64,000 nucleotides of DNA from Euglena gracilis (Eukaryota; Euglenida; Euglenophyceae; Euglenales). The position numbers and the translations under genes are program-made. Each line of letters begins with the position of its first letter. Position 1 is the stretch's first letter. The notes beneath the pieces are model-generated. The model did not search any database, was not told the DNA's origin, and was given only the letters and a program-made list of their open reading frames with translations. The stretch spans positions 30,471,778 through 30,535,777 of the forward strand of contig CP154957.1 in assembly GCA_039621445.1 (NCBI GenBank), read 5' to 3'. This document shows positions 39,195 through 49,221 of the stretch, piece after piece.

Positions 39195-42100
39195 TGTGCG
39201 TGTTTGGGATATGTGCATTTGGAAATGTGTGTGTGTGTGTGTGTGTGTGCATGTAGCAACAATGCACACACCAGATAAGTGCACTTTGGATGGAAAATGG
39301 AAACAAGAAGGCGGATAAATTGCCAAATCTGCATTGTCTTCTGCCCTTTTGATTGAGTGTTGAAAATCTCTGAGAGAGAGAGAGAGATAAGATAACCGAT
39401 GATTGCATTGTGTTCTTTCTCTGACGAGGTTGAATAGAAATACACATTTCCAAGGAGTCTTCGACAAGGTACACTTATTTGCCTGCGTTGTTTGAAAGAG
39501 AAAACTACAAAATTATTCAATGGTGAAGAACCTTTGGCACTGATCTGAAGCAGAAATATACAAAATGCTGCATTATGGGTTGGTCAGGACCCCCACCCCA
39601 ACCACCTCCAAAAAGATTCCAATACATGCATCCCTGAGGTGGCTTTTTTGAAGAAGAAAAAATTGGTGCAAAGCAAATGGAAACAGAGATTAAGTCACAA
39701 AAAATGTAACTATTTCAACTCTAAATTAGAATTTCAGTGCCCCAAAACCACCAAATGCTTCACAGCATACAATTTTTTACAACTATTTTCTTTTCAGTTT
39801 GAAACCATTTTTTTGAAAAACTTGTGGTAAGTTTGCAACTTTTTGGGGTCAGTTTGTCAAATCGAAAATTGCCACCATTTTTTTTTTGCCGACTTGCCAC
39901 TCCCACGGGGAAATTACCAAAGACCCTGGGAGGGGATTCAACCGGTTGGCTGGAAAAAAGTGCTGGCTGGAAAAAAAAAAGTGCTGGCCAGATCCCCTGA
40001 GTGGGGGTCTGGGAGAGGATGCAGCTGGCAAGGCTGGACCCACCTGACACCCCCCCCAAAAAAAACAAGGCCAGCTGAGTTGGACTTTTTCAACGGAACA
40101 TTTTTGGGCAACACTCAAAACACCTTCAAAAGCACCACTGTTGGCCAATTTCGACCCCTTTCCAAAAATCTGCCACCCCGAGGCGAAACTCTTTTCTCTT
40201 TGCGGCTCGGCCCGGCTGCACCAGGCAGGCCGCAACTCAATTTCAATGGATCTCTGTCGACCGTTCCACAGCCTGGCTGTGAGCTGCTGGCTGGGGAAAA
40301 AACGTTCTGCGGCTGACCCTCTCCCCCAAGGACGGGGTCCCCCCAGCTAAACAAATTTCCGTTCCTTTCCACCCGAAAGAGAAGAGGAAGGATGCCATCA
40401 TGGTATCCACTCATGTCAACAAATGGCAATCTTTGAGAAAGAAAAAAATCCAATCCCTGAGCTTCATTTTCCAAAAAAAAAAGATGTCAAAATGACAGCA
40501 CCGATGGAACTCACACCCTGCTGAACTCGTTTTCGGACCCACCCGATCTTGGGGGGGGTCCAGCCAGGCAGCACCTTTTTCCAGCCAGCAGCTCCCAGCC
40601 AGGCTGCGGATCCCGGGGGGGGGGGGGTCATGCGGTAAATCTTTGCAGCCTGGCGAAATGCCCAAAATGTATTGAAAAAAGAGGTCAAATACGGCCAAGA
40701 ATAGCCAAAAATGGACACTTTTGAACTTTTTTAAATCTTCACCTCAAATTTTAGACTAAAAAAATGAATCCCAATTTGATTTGGGCTTTTTGACAGTTTT
40801 TGGGGTCCAACCAGGTCCAGCCTGGCAGCCAGGTTTGACCCACCCTGGACCCCCCACCCCCTAGGGCGGGATTCCAGCCTGCACCTTTTTTTCCAACAAG
40901 CACCTTTTCCCAGCCGGCCAGCTAGACCCCAAGGGTGGGGGGGGTCAAATTTTTGATCCCCCAAAACAGAAAGTGCCGTTTTGGGCCCTTTTTAGGAAAA
41001 AAGGTCAAAAAGAATCGGCACAAAGCGCAAAGTGCCAGAAGAAAAAATTTAACCTCTTTGAGGGGGGTCCCGGGAATCCCCCCGGGGTCGGTCCGGTGGG
41101 GGGGGTGCGGAACACAAAAATAATTTTCCCCAAGGTTTCACCTGTGTGCTACAGCACTGCCCACCCGAAAAAATTTTCTTTCGGCGCTTTGCGCCACATG
41201 CCCTTTAGATTGAACCAAAATTTCAGTGGATTTTTTGGTGCAATATTTCCAAAAAACGAATGAATTTCCTCAGTTTTGTGCCCTCCCCCCAAATAGTGTT
41301 CGGTGATTTTCAAGCCAGCGCTTCCCGGCCCAGCGCTTCACCCCCGGCGCCGAAGGTGCTGGGCCTGAAAGATGGCCATTTACAAAAGAAAATTGGCCTG
41401 GTCAGCAGGCACCGCGGTCCAAAAACCCGACCCCGGGTGCCTGCTGTTGGATCCTCGAAAAAAACACAATAAATCAGAAACAACTTCTGTACACAACTAC
41501 ATTACCTCCGCAAAAACAATAATTACAAACTGGCAACATACCTTCGCAGTTTGGTGGAACAACTTTGAAGCATGTGTTGAAGAAACTCTGCACCCCTCGC
41601 CAAGGCAATCCAAGCTGCGACAAAAAGTGAGGAATATCACCCAACTGTTAGAGAATGCCCAGTGCAGTTATAATGGGGGGTTGACTGCACTTTTAAAACA
41701 TGGAACAATGAACGTTGTGCCTTGAAAGGTCCTGGGCAAGCTGTTTTCCTAAAAATGTGTTGATCTCTATTTTGTTGCATTCGTTGACTACAAAGGGGGG
41801 AACACAGCAAAACCGAAACCTGGGATCCAAAAAATCGTCTTTAAAAATCGATTCTTGTGATCTGTTCCACCTCGGAAAAGACACAGGTACCTTTCCATCG
41901 GTGGCCTCGGCATAAGTGGTAAAAATTTCCTTGATGAACATCAATATTGGCTTCTGCGGCACGCAAGGAATGACACTGCTGAGCTCCAAACTCCAGTGGA
42001 TGTACTCCAAGAAATCCAAAGTCTGGGAGTAATTCACATCCGCCTGCAGAGAGCAGAGTCAAAAATCGACTCCCAGATGCCTTTCAAACATTATTTTCCT

Positions 42101-45100
42101 TTCCTTGCTCTCATTCTGTTGCGTTCCAACCAATAGAATGAGCACGTTTGGCAAGAGAACTGCAAAAAGAAAAAAGAAGTAAATACAGGGGAACACAGCA
42201 CAAAAAACAACAACTAATTGGACGACGCCTTTGTGGAACGAACGTAATGATAAAATAACAATAAATCTCTGATACACAAACTTTTGGGAATCAATATTGA
42301 AAAATCAAATCCAAAGAATGAACAAAATATAATTATTCGAAAAAATCATTTTTTTTCTTTTTCAACTTTGGGAGGGAATGCATTTATATTCCTGCTGATA
42401 ATGACTTTCTATGTTTTTTTTCTTGTGGCAGAAAACAGAGGAAACCCCTTGGGGACTCAGGTGACAGGCTGAACTTCACTGACCTGGGGGAGTCTCAGAC
42501 TGGCCTGAGTGTTGGCATGCGGGCAAAGAGGTACACCCCTAGGTTGCACTAAGGCTTCTTCTCTGTTTATGGCCGGCACTAAATTCACTTCTGGCCCAGT
42601 TTGCTGTGTGGTGAGTGGCCAACAACCCTTCTTGCTCCCCCTGCAGGGGTTTTCTTAAGGACCCCCAGGGGGGGGGGGTCCAGCCTCCGGCTGGCAAAAA
42701 GGCTGCTGGCTGGAAATGAGCGGCTGGTTGGACCCCCCCCGGGGGTATGGGGGGGGGGGGTCCGGGGCTGGAGGGGGCTGGACTGGGCTGGGTCGATGAA
42801 AAACAAAACTTTCTGAAATTTTTTTTGCCACTTTCGACATTTTGATGGATGGATCAAGGCTGGATCGGGACTGGAGGAACAGCCTAATTACTGAAAAAAA
42901 TGCAGGGATAGGTGAGCTGGGCAGCCCGTTTGGCTGGCCAGCCTGCGGCCGGCTGGCCCAGCCTTCGGCCAGCTGCCTGGCCTCCGGCCGGGCTGAACCC
43001 AACTTTATTTCACTCGACCCCCCCCCCCCCCCCGGGGGCTCCCAGCCCGAATTTGGGCTGCTGGCTGGATTTGAGCTGCTGGCTGGCTGGATCCCCCCCC
43101 CCGGGGGATGGGGTCCCCTCCTGCTTAAGAAAACCCCTGTCCCCCTGGCCGGGTGAGCAACTCGGTGGAAGCCAGCGTTGTAGGGACGTACACTCACCTT
43201 CGGCCATTTTTGTGTGTGGGGGATGCATATCGGGCACAACCATGACTCAAAATTTCCAATGTAGCCTCACGTCACGCAGCGAGCCCAAACACCCCCCCCC
43301 CCCCCTGCCATATCCCCCGGGTGGTCGCACGAAGCGCCATGCCCGCCCTGCAGACCGACTGGTTTTGGCTCCAGACCCCGGGGGTCAGCCAGGATTGACC
43401 GAAAAAGGCCACCCGGTGCCGAAGGCGTCTGAATTTTTTTGGATATTTGACTAAAAAACTTTGATTTTGGCCATTTTGGCCAAGTGGCCAAAGTGACTGA
43501 CCCCCCCCCCTGGGGGTTAGAAATGGGTGACTGGTATTTGAAAAGTGACCGACTGGTCTTTTGAAAGTGAAAACCAACCCCCCCCCCATGGGTTGGTAAG
43601 CAATGGCATGGTGCAACCTTGGCCAGGACACTCGGCCAAGGTTCCGAAAGCTCCAGAAGTCCAGAAAAAGCTCATTATGAGGACAATTTAGCCCGCGACC
43701 AAGCGAGTATCAACCCCCCGGGCGTGCATTCAGGGGGGGGTGGCGTTGTGCCCGCCATGCATCCCCCACACAGAAGAGTGGGAAGAGGGCAGGAGGCAAG
43801 AGCAACACAGCCCAGGGGAACCACACCAACGACACCAACCACCCAAGGTGAGTGCATGTCCATACAGCGCTGGAATAACACCAGAGTTTCTCACCCGGCC
43901 AGGCCCAGCAACACAGGAGCACTGGTGTAAGGGGTCCCTGGCCACTCACCACACAGCAAACTGGGCCAGAGGCGAAGATGGCCCCGGCCATAAACTGACA
44001 AGAAGCTTTTGTGAAACTCAGGGGGACCACCCACGCATGTTGTGGGGCCACACACTCACGTGGCAACCAGAAGCGGTGACTGGACACCATTTGTCACGAT
44101 TTCAGGGTGTGGCAGTGGTGGGAACGTCGCCAAAGCGAGGGTGTCCAAGGCCCTGAATAGCCGTCGCTTTTGGTGTCTGGGTGGGTTGCCTTGGGGGGGG
44201 GGGACCAGGAAAAAAACACATGCAACAAGTGGTTTGACCGGATATTCTTGTTGCATCATGGAGTGGATCCGGTGGGATCCGGTGGGATCCGGTGGCTGTC
44301 CTTGCCTGGAGACCAGCAGCTGAAAGGGCGACACCAATGCCTCTGAAAAACCAGTCAGTCACCCCCCCCCCCTGGAGGGGGGTCGGACACGCCTAAAGTG
44401 ATGTTATGGTCGGCACCCCCCGCCAGGGGTTGTGCTCAGCCTCACCTTCAATTTCAGCTTCCCCTGGGGCTCAATTGAGTACCCCCAAAATTCGACCATG
44501 GAAGAATGGAAAGCACCTGTCTTCCCACAACTCCGAAAATTGGGAAATACAAATATATGTGCTGCTTTGCCTGGTGTTTCTTTTTGCCTGGCGGAATGTG
44601 AAAAAACACACCAAATCGAAACAGCGCTTCGTCTGGACTTGCAAATGCTGCGCTGCATTATTGCGCTTCTTCAATATAATGTCCTCGTTGCAGGAGCACG
44701 CCTCGCAGAGGTACACCTTGTGGAACAACTGAACGTCGCCCGTCAGTGTACCTGAAAAAGATTTGGATACATTCGTCTCACGTTGCACAGAACACGGTTC
44801 CCTGACTCTCTCGTTTTCAATGCTTTTCAAATTAAAAAAAAAAATGCCTGGATCCGTTAACTCCATTCTGTCTTGTGGGCAATCAGCAGCATTTGCTTAT
44901 CTCAGAGCCCTGGAGAGCCCAACCGGTCAGGCACTGCCCACTCACGGCAAATGCTGACGGTGAATGGCTAAAGGACCATCTGGCGTTTTAACGTAGAAAA
45001 TGCTGTCATATTACACACCCTTAAAACACGTTCCCAGACTTCACCAGCATTAGCATTGTATGTTCGTTCTGATGACCATCATTTATGGAAAGCAACGGCA

Positions 45101-48100
45101 TCTCCTTCATAAAAATCGGCATATTTGGAAGCATGATCAATGCGAACCTATTTTCAAAATATAGGTTAAACCTAATTTCTTTTATTGTGGCTAACACAAC
45201 ACATGTAGGAGTATGCAGACACACAGACACTGTGCACTTACATCACACATCATTTACACATATTGCACAATCTTATGTGATTTATACATACAATGGCTCT
45301 ATTGATGATAAAATGTTCACAAGCACATGGAATGGCACCGGTCATGTTGTGCATTTGGGCATCTATATTTGGCTCATACTGCAAATACGTTCTGCCCCCT
45401 CTGGGATGTTGAGGTTATTTACCATATTCAAAAGCAGGCGTGGCGGTACGTTTCTTTTTTTGGAAAAAAGTCTTCAAAATCAAATACTCTGTCATGTCAA
45501 AAAAATTCAAAATAAAATTATTTCATTTTCCCCAAATAAATACAGAAGAAAAGATGCGTGGTTGAATATTCTGTACCAACAATAACACAGCTGAGATGCA
45601 AAGCTGACAGTGATGTTATAATGCGGTTCAATCGTTTGGCATCATTGCCATTCAAAGATAATCAACCACAAAATGGGCAGATTTGAACAAAAAATCGCAA
45701 ACCGAAATGATTGCTTGGGGCATACTTTCCTTGGTGGTGCAGGCGTCGCACATCAACGAAAGGCCAAACATGGCATCGATTCTCTTCAGCGAGTGGTCCC
45801 TGGGCTGGGTGAAGAGTTCGTGATATCCGATGGACTGGCCGCTGGACACTGCCTCGAAATTGTCGACCAAGATCATGAACGCTGAGAAGCAAGGGTTGTG
45901 CTGGGTTAAGCAAACCATTGGGGAGGGGTGATGTTGTGCTGTACCATTGCTCCAAGAGAGAGGAAATCACTCTCACTCCATTCGGCTTGGAAAAAAAAGC
46001 GAAAAATAAGAGAAATAGAAAATTTTTCATTTTGAAGCTAACACAACATTTGTTCAGCAAAAAAGGCTGGCAACCGCAGCCAGAACAACACAAACTTGGT
46101 CGCCCCCTGGAAGCTGGAAAGGGGGGGGTTCCGATTGTGGGGTGGGGGGGGGGTCCAGCATGGTCTCCTCAGTCGACCCTTACAACCGAGGGCGACCCAG
46201 GCGACCATGCCCCACCATGTTCGACCCAAGGTTTTTCGTAATGGACCACAGGGGGTCGCTGAGCTCTTATCTCTTTAGAGTAAGAGCGAAGCTTACCACA
46301 CCGGCGACGGGGGGGCCGGCCCCCCCGCCCCCCCCCCCCGCCCCCCCCCTGGGTAGGTCGGGGCACCCGAGGATTATCAATGTGATTGGATTTCCGAACC
46401 CCCAAAGTGAATGGCCCATAGGTTAGGGGACGATCCCTAGTTTCTCCAGAGCCCTTGGGTCACCCGCAACTCCCCGCCAGTCCGGAGATATGGCCCGAGC
46501 AAAAAATTTGTCTACCGTTTTTTTTTCCCGGAGAAATTGCAGGGCCATTTTGGGGTCAAAAAATCGAAAAATTCCAAATATCTCGAAAACGCTGCGGAGT
46601 TGAGAAAAAGTAAAGAGGACGTCATTCCACAACTTTGGGACGCCCGATCGATCGGTATGCGCGGTTTGGGCCAACTCCTCGCCTGGGCCGAGATACGGCC
46701 GTTTTGGGGGTTTTGGGCCAGTTTTGCCAGTTTTGGCCATTTCGGGCCTGTTCGGGACCCGAAACCGTAAATTGGCCGTATCTCGGGCCAGACGAGGAGT
46801 TGGGACCCAAACCAGGGGGTCAATCATGAGGTTTAGGGGGGGGGGGTTGACCGTTTTTTGAGGTTCCCGGGGTCTGGTTGTGTGATTTTGGGCCAGTTTT
46901 GGGTATTCGGGGACCCCTGCGGGCGCTGTGAGGGCGGCTGGGCGAGTCGGGGTCGGGAGGCAGGTCGGGACAAAATTTTGAATTTTTTTTTGCTCAAAAA
47001 CACTTTTTTTCACTTTAGAACATCAAAAAAAGTGTTTTTGAGCAAAAAAAAAATCCGACCCGGACCCCCCCCCCGCCATGCCCCCCCCCCTTGGCTGGGG
47101 CCCGCCCCTGGCCGGTGGACTTAGCCATTTTTGGGTCAAAAAGTCGAAAAAATTCGAAAAAAAATTTTGCCCAAAACCATGATTTTTGACCTCCCGGACC
47201 CTAAAAATGTATTTTTCGGCCGGAAATGAGCGTTTTTTGATCCCCGGACCCCCGTTTTTGGCCCGAAACCAATGGATTTTGGGACATTTTCGGGTAAAAA
47301 AAAGTCGAAAAAAATCGAATTTTTTTTTGCCCAAAACGATGTTTTTGGACCTCCCGGACCTGGAAAAAAGTGATTTTGAACCGAAAATGAGCACCGGCCG
47401 GGCCGCCGGGCCACCGGCCGGGCCGGGCCGGGCCGCCGGGCCGCTGGCCGGGCCGGGCCGCCGGCTGGGCCGGCCGCCGGGCCGGGCCGGGCCGGGCCGC
47501 GCCGCTGGGCCGCTGGCAGGCCGGGCCGGGCCGGGGTGGTCTCCCAAAGAGCTCAGCTCTACGTCACACCCTGGTCCACTAGCTGGGAATTTTTGTTAGC
47601 CACAAGAGAAACATCTCGACTGGTTAGACCCCATCCCAGCCCCTCCCCCCCCCCCGACGAGGAAAAAGTTCCTCCGGTGCTGCTCGAAGAGGTAAAAATG
47701 GGGTATTTATAGATTATTTTTGGCCGATGTTGTTCCAAAAATCTCAAAAAAAATCGCCAAAAAAGCATTTTCTTTTCAGCATAAAAGATGTGCCAGCAAA
47801 AGAAATAACTTGTGTACGCAATGGTGGCTTCGGGGGAGGGGGTATCCCAAAATCACCCATGGAAATATGAGAGCACTTTGATAACGTTTTAAGCTGAGAT
47901 TTCTCCCAGGAAAGGTTCAATGAACTGAACTTCCCCTCCAAAAATGTGCTGGAGCAAACCATGCAAAGTCGGGGCACCAGGGGGGGGGGTGGCTTTTTCT
48001 CCCCATGAACACACCCCTGCAGGGGGTGGCACTCGCATTTTTATCAACTGGGTGCACCGAACCCCAGTAAGGGGTTACCAACAGAACTTTGGCCTTTGGA

Positions 48101-49221
48101 AATATTTTCAGTCTTTTTGGTATATATCTCTGAATTTATTGACCGAGGGGTTGCATCACAAAGTTGGCAGTTTTTTGTTGCCTGAGGAAGCAAATAAGTC
48201 TGTTTCAAATGTATGAACACATTTTGAAGTGCTAATCAATGGAAAAGCTGGAGTCCAGTGAGCAACCTCCTCTGTCCATTTCCTTCCCCCTTATCGGATC
48301 TGCTTGGCATTCTTTGGAAGGGACTGGAAGGGTTGTATTGTTCTCCATGCACAATTTGGAAAGAGGTCTTAGCATGGAATCAAGGGTTCTTCTCCCCACC
48401 TCCTCTTGTCAAGTAACACTTGATCACCTGGTTGTCCACTGTAAAGGACACCATTTCCCAGATATGCTTAAACTTTTCAACTCCTTGATGTTTATGTGTA
48501 ATGGAGTTTTCTCTCCAGAATTCCTGCAAAATTTCTCCTGTGTGGATGTCCAGCCCCACCACACCCCTTTTTCTCCACAGCTTTTTAATGTTCTCACTGA
48601 CATATTGTGGAGGGGAGTATATCCCCATTTCATCTCCATAGAATTCATCTCCTGAATGAGAAGATTTTCTGGGGGCTGGGTTGGGGTTGTTGGACATTGG
48701 ACAGCCCCCAGAGGCCCTGAAGCTAGAGTTTTTTCGACATTTCACGCCTGGTCATTAAAAAAAAATACACCAGCTAGCCCCCCCCCCCTGGGGGGCTCCA
48801 CTGGGATTTCTGAATTTGTGAATTTGGAGTAGCTGCATAACAGCCCCCTTAAGCAATAGACTGCTGCCAATCCCTTTTTCTCTAATAAACTGATAAACAA
48901 GAAAATATAAAAGGAAGAAATATCCTTGGTGGGCTGGTTTGCAAATTGGAAAATGTGACAGACACCACCATGTGCATCGTTTTTTTTCTCTCGGTCCTCA
49001 AGTTTGAATGGGAAAATAAAAGGGAAAATTGTTTATTTGTAGCAGAAATCATTGTGACAACAACCCTGCATTTGAAACCATTATTGAAGATTACAGAGCG
49101 AGATAAAAATTGAGAATTTACCTCAAAAACTGGCGAACGACAAAAACAAACCTGTCCGAAACTCGCTCTGCAGTGTCGCCTTGGGTAGATCCCACTTAGG
49201 AGACCTCGACGGCATCCTCAT
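24370..49221 (-). CDS. Tyrosine-kinase-like protein kinase, 14 exons, 512 residues
   Basis: Exons on the minus strand, 5' to 3': 49152-49221, 45726-45881, 44639-44751, 41891-42043, 37698-37854, 34835-34935, 30956-31084, 30197-30355, 29969-30026, 29761-29850, 29384-29428, 28387-28472, 28050-28192, 24370-24448. All 13 introns are GT-AG, all phases join, and the total is 1539 nt ending in TGA. The protein has an N-terminal CxxC...CxxC module (Cys68, 71, 91, 94), then about 120 unrecognised residues, then a full kinase domain from about residue 230: glycine loop GKGGLCEA (237-244), Lys257, ELAEGGDVSDLL, HRDLKGMN (361-368), DFD (381-383), CGTPGYIAPE (398-407), VDIWSYA (Asp419), and DDRPTIIEII near the end.

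Ser/Thr specificity is likely from HRDLKGMN. Helix C lacks the expected Glu (Ala274). The ATG at 49221 follows an AG within an open frame, so a further upstream exon is possible. The exon-7 donor (GTGAAA at 30955) was chosen over GTACCT because only it keeps phase. Confidence 0.88.
24915..25450. repeat. ATGCAAA-rich arrays
   Basis: Dense short repeats of AAATGCA in 24915-25060 and again in 25355-25440, with complementary TGCAT segments (TTGCATAAAACCCATG; AAGTTGCATATCC). Similar arrays occur at 33300-33800 and around 54240. Simple-sequence expansion is the likely origin. Confidence 0.5.
25855..26265. repeat. Fold-back (MITE-like) element, about 410 bp
   Basis: The outer arm at 25855-25932 (GGGTGCGCAC, GTAGTTTCGGACCC, GGGTGCGCACTTAT, GGGCAGTGCGC) is matched by its reverse complement at 26171-26264. 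An inner pair lies at 25988-26010 (GATTCCTGAACGCTGGTTCG) and 26092-26115 (GAACCGGCGTTCAAGGAATC). It has no coding capacity. The structure is that of a non-autonomous terminal-inverted-repeat element within a kinase intron. Confidence 0.75.
27541..27800 (+). repeat. Tandem repeat, unit about 145 bp
   Basis: The series GACAGGTTGGCCAGTACCGG, ACTTCCTATACTGACAGG and CCTGACAGTTTCCCGGG occurs at 27548-27655 and again at 27694-27785. Related words (GGGGGCCCTGACAGGTT) recur at 59595. Nothing coding. Confidence 0.65.
28050..28472 (-). CDS. Kinase exons 12-13: C-lobe
   Basis: Exon 12 reads PGYDHRVDIWSYASLMYEIT (subdomain IX, Asp419) and ends NPYSK. Exon 13 reads EVCGSKGPMSIDRW, then LRPQLNERTCPKKMRDLI, and ends DCWK across the splice. 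These match subdomains X-XI of tyrosine-kinase-like kinases. Confidence 0.88.
28512..28890. repeat. Fold-back element with C-run/AATAATAC termini
   Basis: The left end repeats CCCCCCAAATAATA (28522-28550); the right end has the complement GTTATTTGGGGGGGG and GGTTATTATT (28868-28893). The interior is G/C-run and A/T-rich with CGGGCCGAAGGCCCG. A smaller relative is at 61528-61632. It lies in the kinase intron between exons 11 and 12. Confidence 0.6.
29135..29320. repeat. G-run/C-run fold-back
   Basis: Alternating long G and C tracts (GGGGGGGAGGGGGGGAGG … CCCCCCCCCCTCCCCCCCGG) enclosing AAAATGGCCAAAAATGG. A related block is at 38140-38360 (AAAATGGCCGAAAAATCGCG). It could fold into strong hairpins or G-quadruplexes. 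Confidence 0.5.
29384..31084 (-). CDS. Kinase exons 7-11: N-lobe to activation segment
   Basis: Exon 7 gives Lys257 and HENILR; exon 8 gives PPTILLELAEGGDVSDLL (hinge); exon 9 ends YAHRDLK; exon 10 reads GMNVFLTKDLHAKLADFDF; exon 11 (45 nt) reads LCGTPGYIAPEMLA. These are subdomains II to VIII in order. Exons of 45-159 nt are separated by introns of 113 to 600 bp. Confidence 0.9.
31875..32215. repeat. Fold-back element with GCTGGCTAG termini
   Basis: The left end GTGCTGGGCTAGGGCTAG with repeats of GGGCTGGCTAG is opposed by the right end GGCTGGCTAGCTGGGCTAAC followed by AGCAC. The G-run interior and CGCTTTGCGCCGAAAAATTT resemble 41180-41210. Located in the intron between kinase exons 6 and 7. 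Confidence 0.5.
32226..32830 (+). repeat. Dispersed repeat family A, copy 1
   Basis: Starts TTGCACTAAGGCTTCTTGTC, contains several G/C-run hairpins (32305-32690), and ends with TTTGCTGCGTGGTGAGTGGC … CCTGGCCGGGTGAGTAACTC … GTAGGGACATACACTCACC. The same modules, in the same order, appear at 42541-43245 and, reversed, at 43735-44010. Confidence 0.6.
33300..33800. repeat. AAAATGC-rich array
   Basis: Long A-rich DNA with many AAAAATGCAAAAA words, like 24915-25450. Open frames here (Lys/Asn-rich) are artefacts of composition. In the kinase intron between exons 6 and 7. Confidence 0.5.
34835..34935 (-). CDS. Kinase exon 6: glycine-rich loop
   Basis: Reads KYDCSLLQKKRLLGKGGLCE and then AWLCNYK: the ATP-binding G-x-G-x-x-x loop (GKGG). 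It is followed in exon 7 by GNDIVAKIP with the conserved beta-3 lysine. The splice at NYK|GND lies in the turn between beta 2 and beta 3. Confidence 0.85.
35340..37010. repeat. 1.67-kb element with inverted termini and internal tandem repeats
   Basis: The left terminus CCCCCCCTACTTATAAACC (35358-35378) is the reverse complement of the right terminus GGTTTATAAGTGGGGGGG (36983-37003). Inside are three tandem copies (starting at 35461, 35628 and 35773) of a unit with GGCGGGTCGAAAAACGCTCG, CATCGTTTCGGGCAAAAAA and GACCCAAAGTCAATGGGTCG. Two further diverged repeats follow (CGGGCTGGGCGGGGAGTTAC, 35977; CGGCTGGGCGGGGAGTTGCG, 36205). No convincing ORF. It lies in the intron between kinase exons 5 and 6 and is likely a non-autonomous DNA transposon. 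Confidence 0.65.
38140..38360. repeat. G/C-run fold-back, relative of 29135-29320
   Basis: GGGGGGGGGGTCCTGGGGGA at the left and CCTCCGGGGGGACCCCCCCT plus GGGGG at the right enclose a perfect small hairpin AAAGTGCTA/TAGCACTTT (38219-38242). In the kinase intron between exons 4 and 5. Confidence 0.5.
39160..39252 (+). repeat. (TG)n microsatellite
   Basis: Two TG runs (about 39162-39193 and 39226-39250) separated by a short unrelated stretch. In the intron between kinase exons 4 and 5. Confidence 0.9.
42541..44010. repeat. Dispersed repeat family A, copies 2 and 3 in inverted arrangement
   Basis: Copy 2 (42541-43245, plus) has TTGCACTAAGGCTTCTTCTC, TTTGCTGTGTGGTGAGTGGC, GGCCGGGTGAGCAACTCGG, GTAGGGACGTACACTCACC and GTGGGGGATGCATA. 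Copy 3 (43735-44010, minus) has the complement of the same modules in reverse order. The spacer (43246-43734) has C-runs and no gene. The pair could form a giant hairpin. Confidence 0.6.
44639..45881 (-). CDS. Kinase exons 2-3: CxxC...CxxC module
   Basis: Exon 2 (45726-45881) ends LMCDACTTKE; exon 3 (44639-44751) carries LFHKVYLCEACSCNED. Joined, they give C-x2-C-x19-C-x2-C, spacing typical of a zinc-binding treble-clef or ribbon. The intron falls just after the KE that follows the first pair. The neighbouring gene at 51-54 kb has the same layout. Likely a regulatory or partner-binding module. Confidence 0.75.
46130..47400 (-). repeat. Diverged, inverted relative of the 35340-37010 element
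   Basis: 46252-46330 is close to the reverse complement of 36590-36680 (GGTAAGC, GCTCTTA, GAGCTCAGCGACCCCC). 47120-47390 holds, on the opposite strand, the tandem-repeat words (AAAGTCGAAAAAAATCGAA, GACCTCCCGGACC). 46790-46830 resembles 36430-36470. Terminal repeats are not recognisable. In kinase intron 1. Confidence 0.5.
47395..47540 (+). repeat. GGCCGGGCCGCC minisatellite
   Basis: About 145 bp made almost only of GGCCGGGCC and GGGCCGCC units, extremely GC-rich. Directly follows the repeat relative at 47120-47390. Confidence 0.75.
48240..48745 (-). other. Open, protein-like segment in kinase intron 1
   Basis: Minus-strand frame 48380-48745 encodes 121 residues with balanced composition (YGDEMGIYSPPQYVSENIKK; VVGLDIHTGEILQEFWREN). 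A shifted frame continues to 48240. It has no kinase similarity and does not fit the kinase phases, so it may be a fragment of a transposon gene. Family unknown. Confidence 0.25.
49152..49221 (-). CDS. Kinase exon 1
   Basis: Encodes MRMPSRSPKWDLPKA and ends FRT before donor GTTTGT, phase 1, which joins exon 2 to give Ala-FMILVD. The basic, Ser/Pro-containing start fits a cytosolic N-terminus. The frame is open further upstream and CAG precedes the ATG by 5 bp, so start versus internal exon is undecided. Confidence 0.6.

Noticed and set aside
39108-39520. Open frames of His/Thr repeats around the TG tract
   Set aside because: Pure translation of a microsatellite.
40376-40435. Possible extra kinase exon (DMSGYHDGILPLLFR)
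   Set aside because: No acceptor in the right phase; the complete model does not need it.
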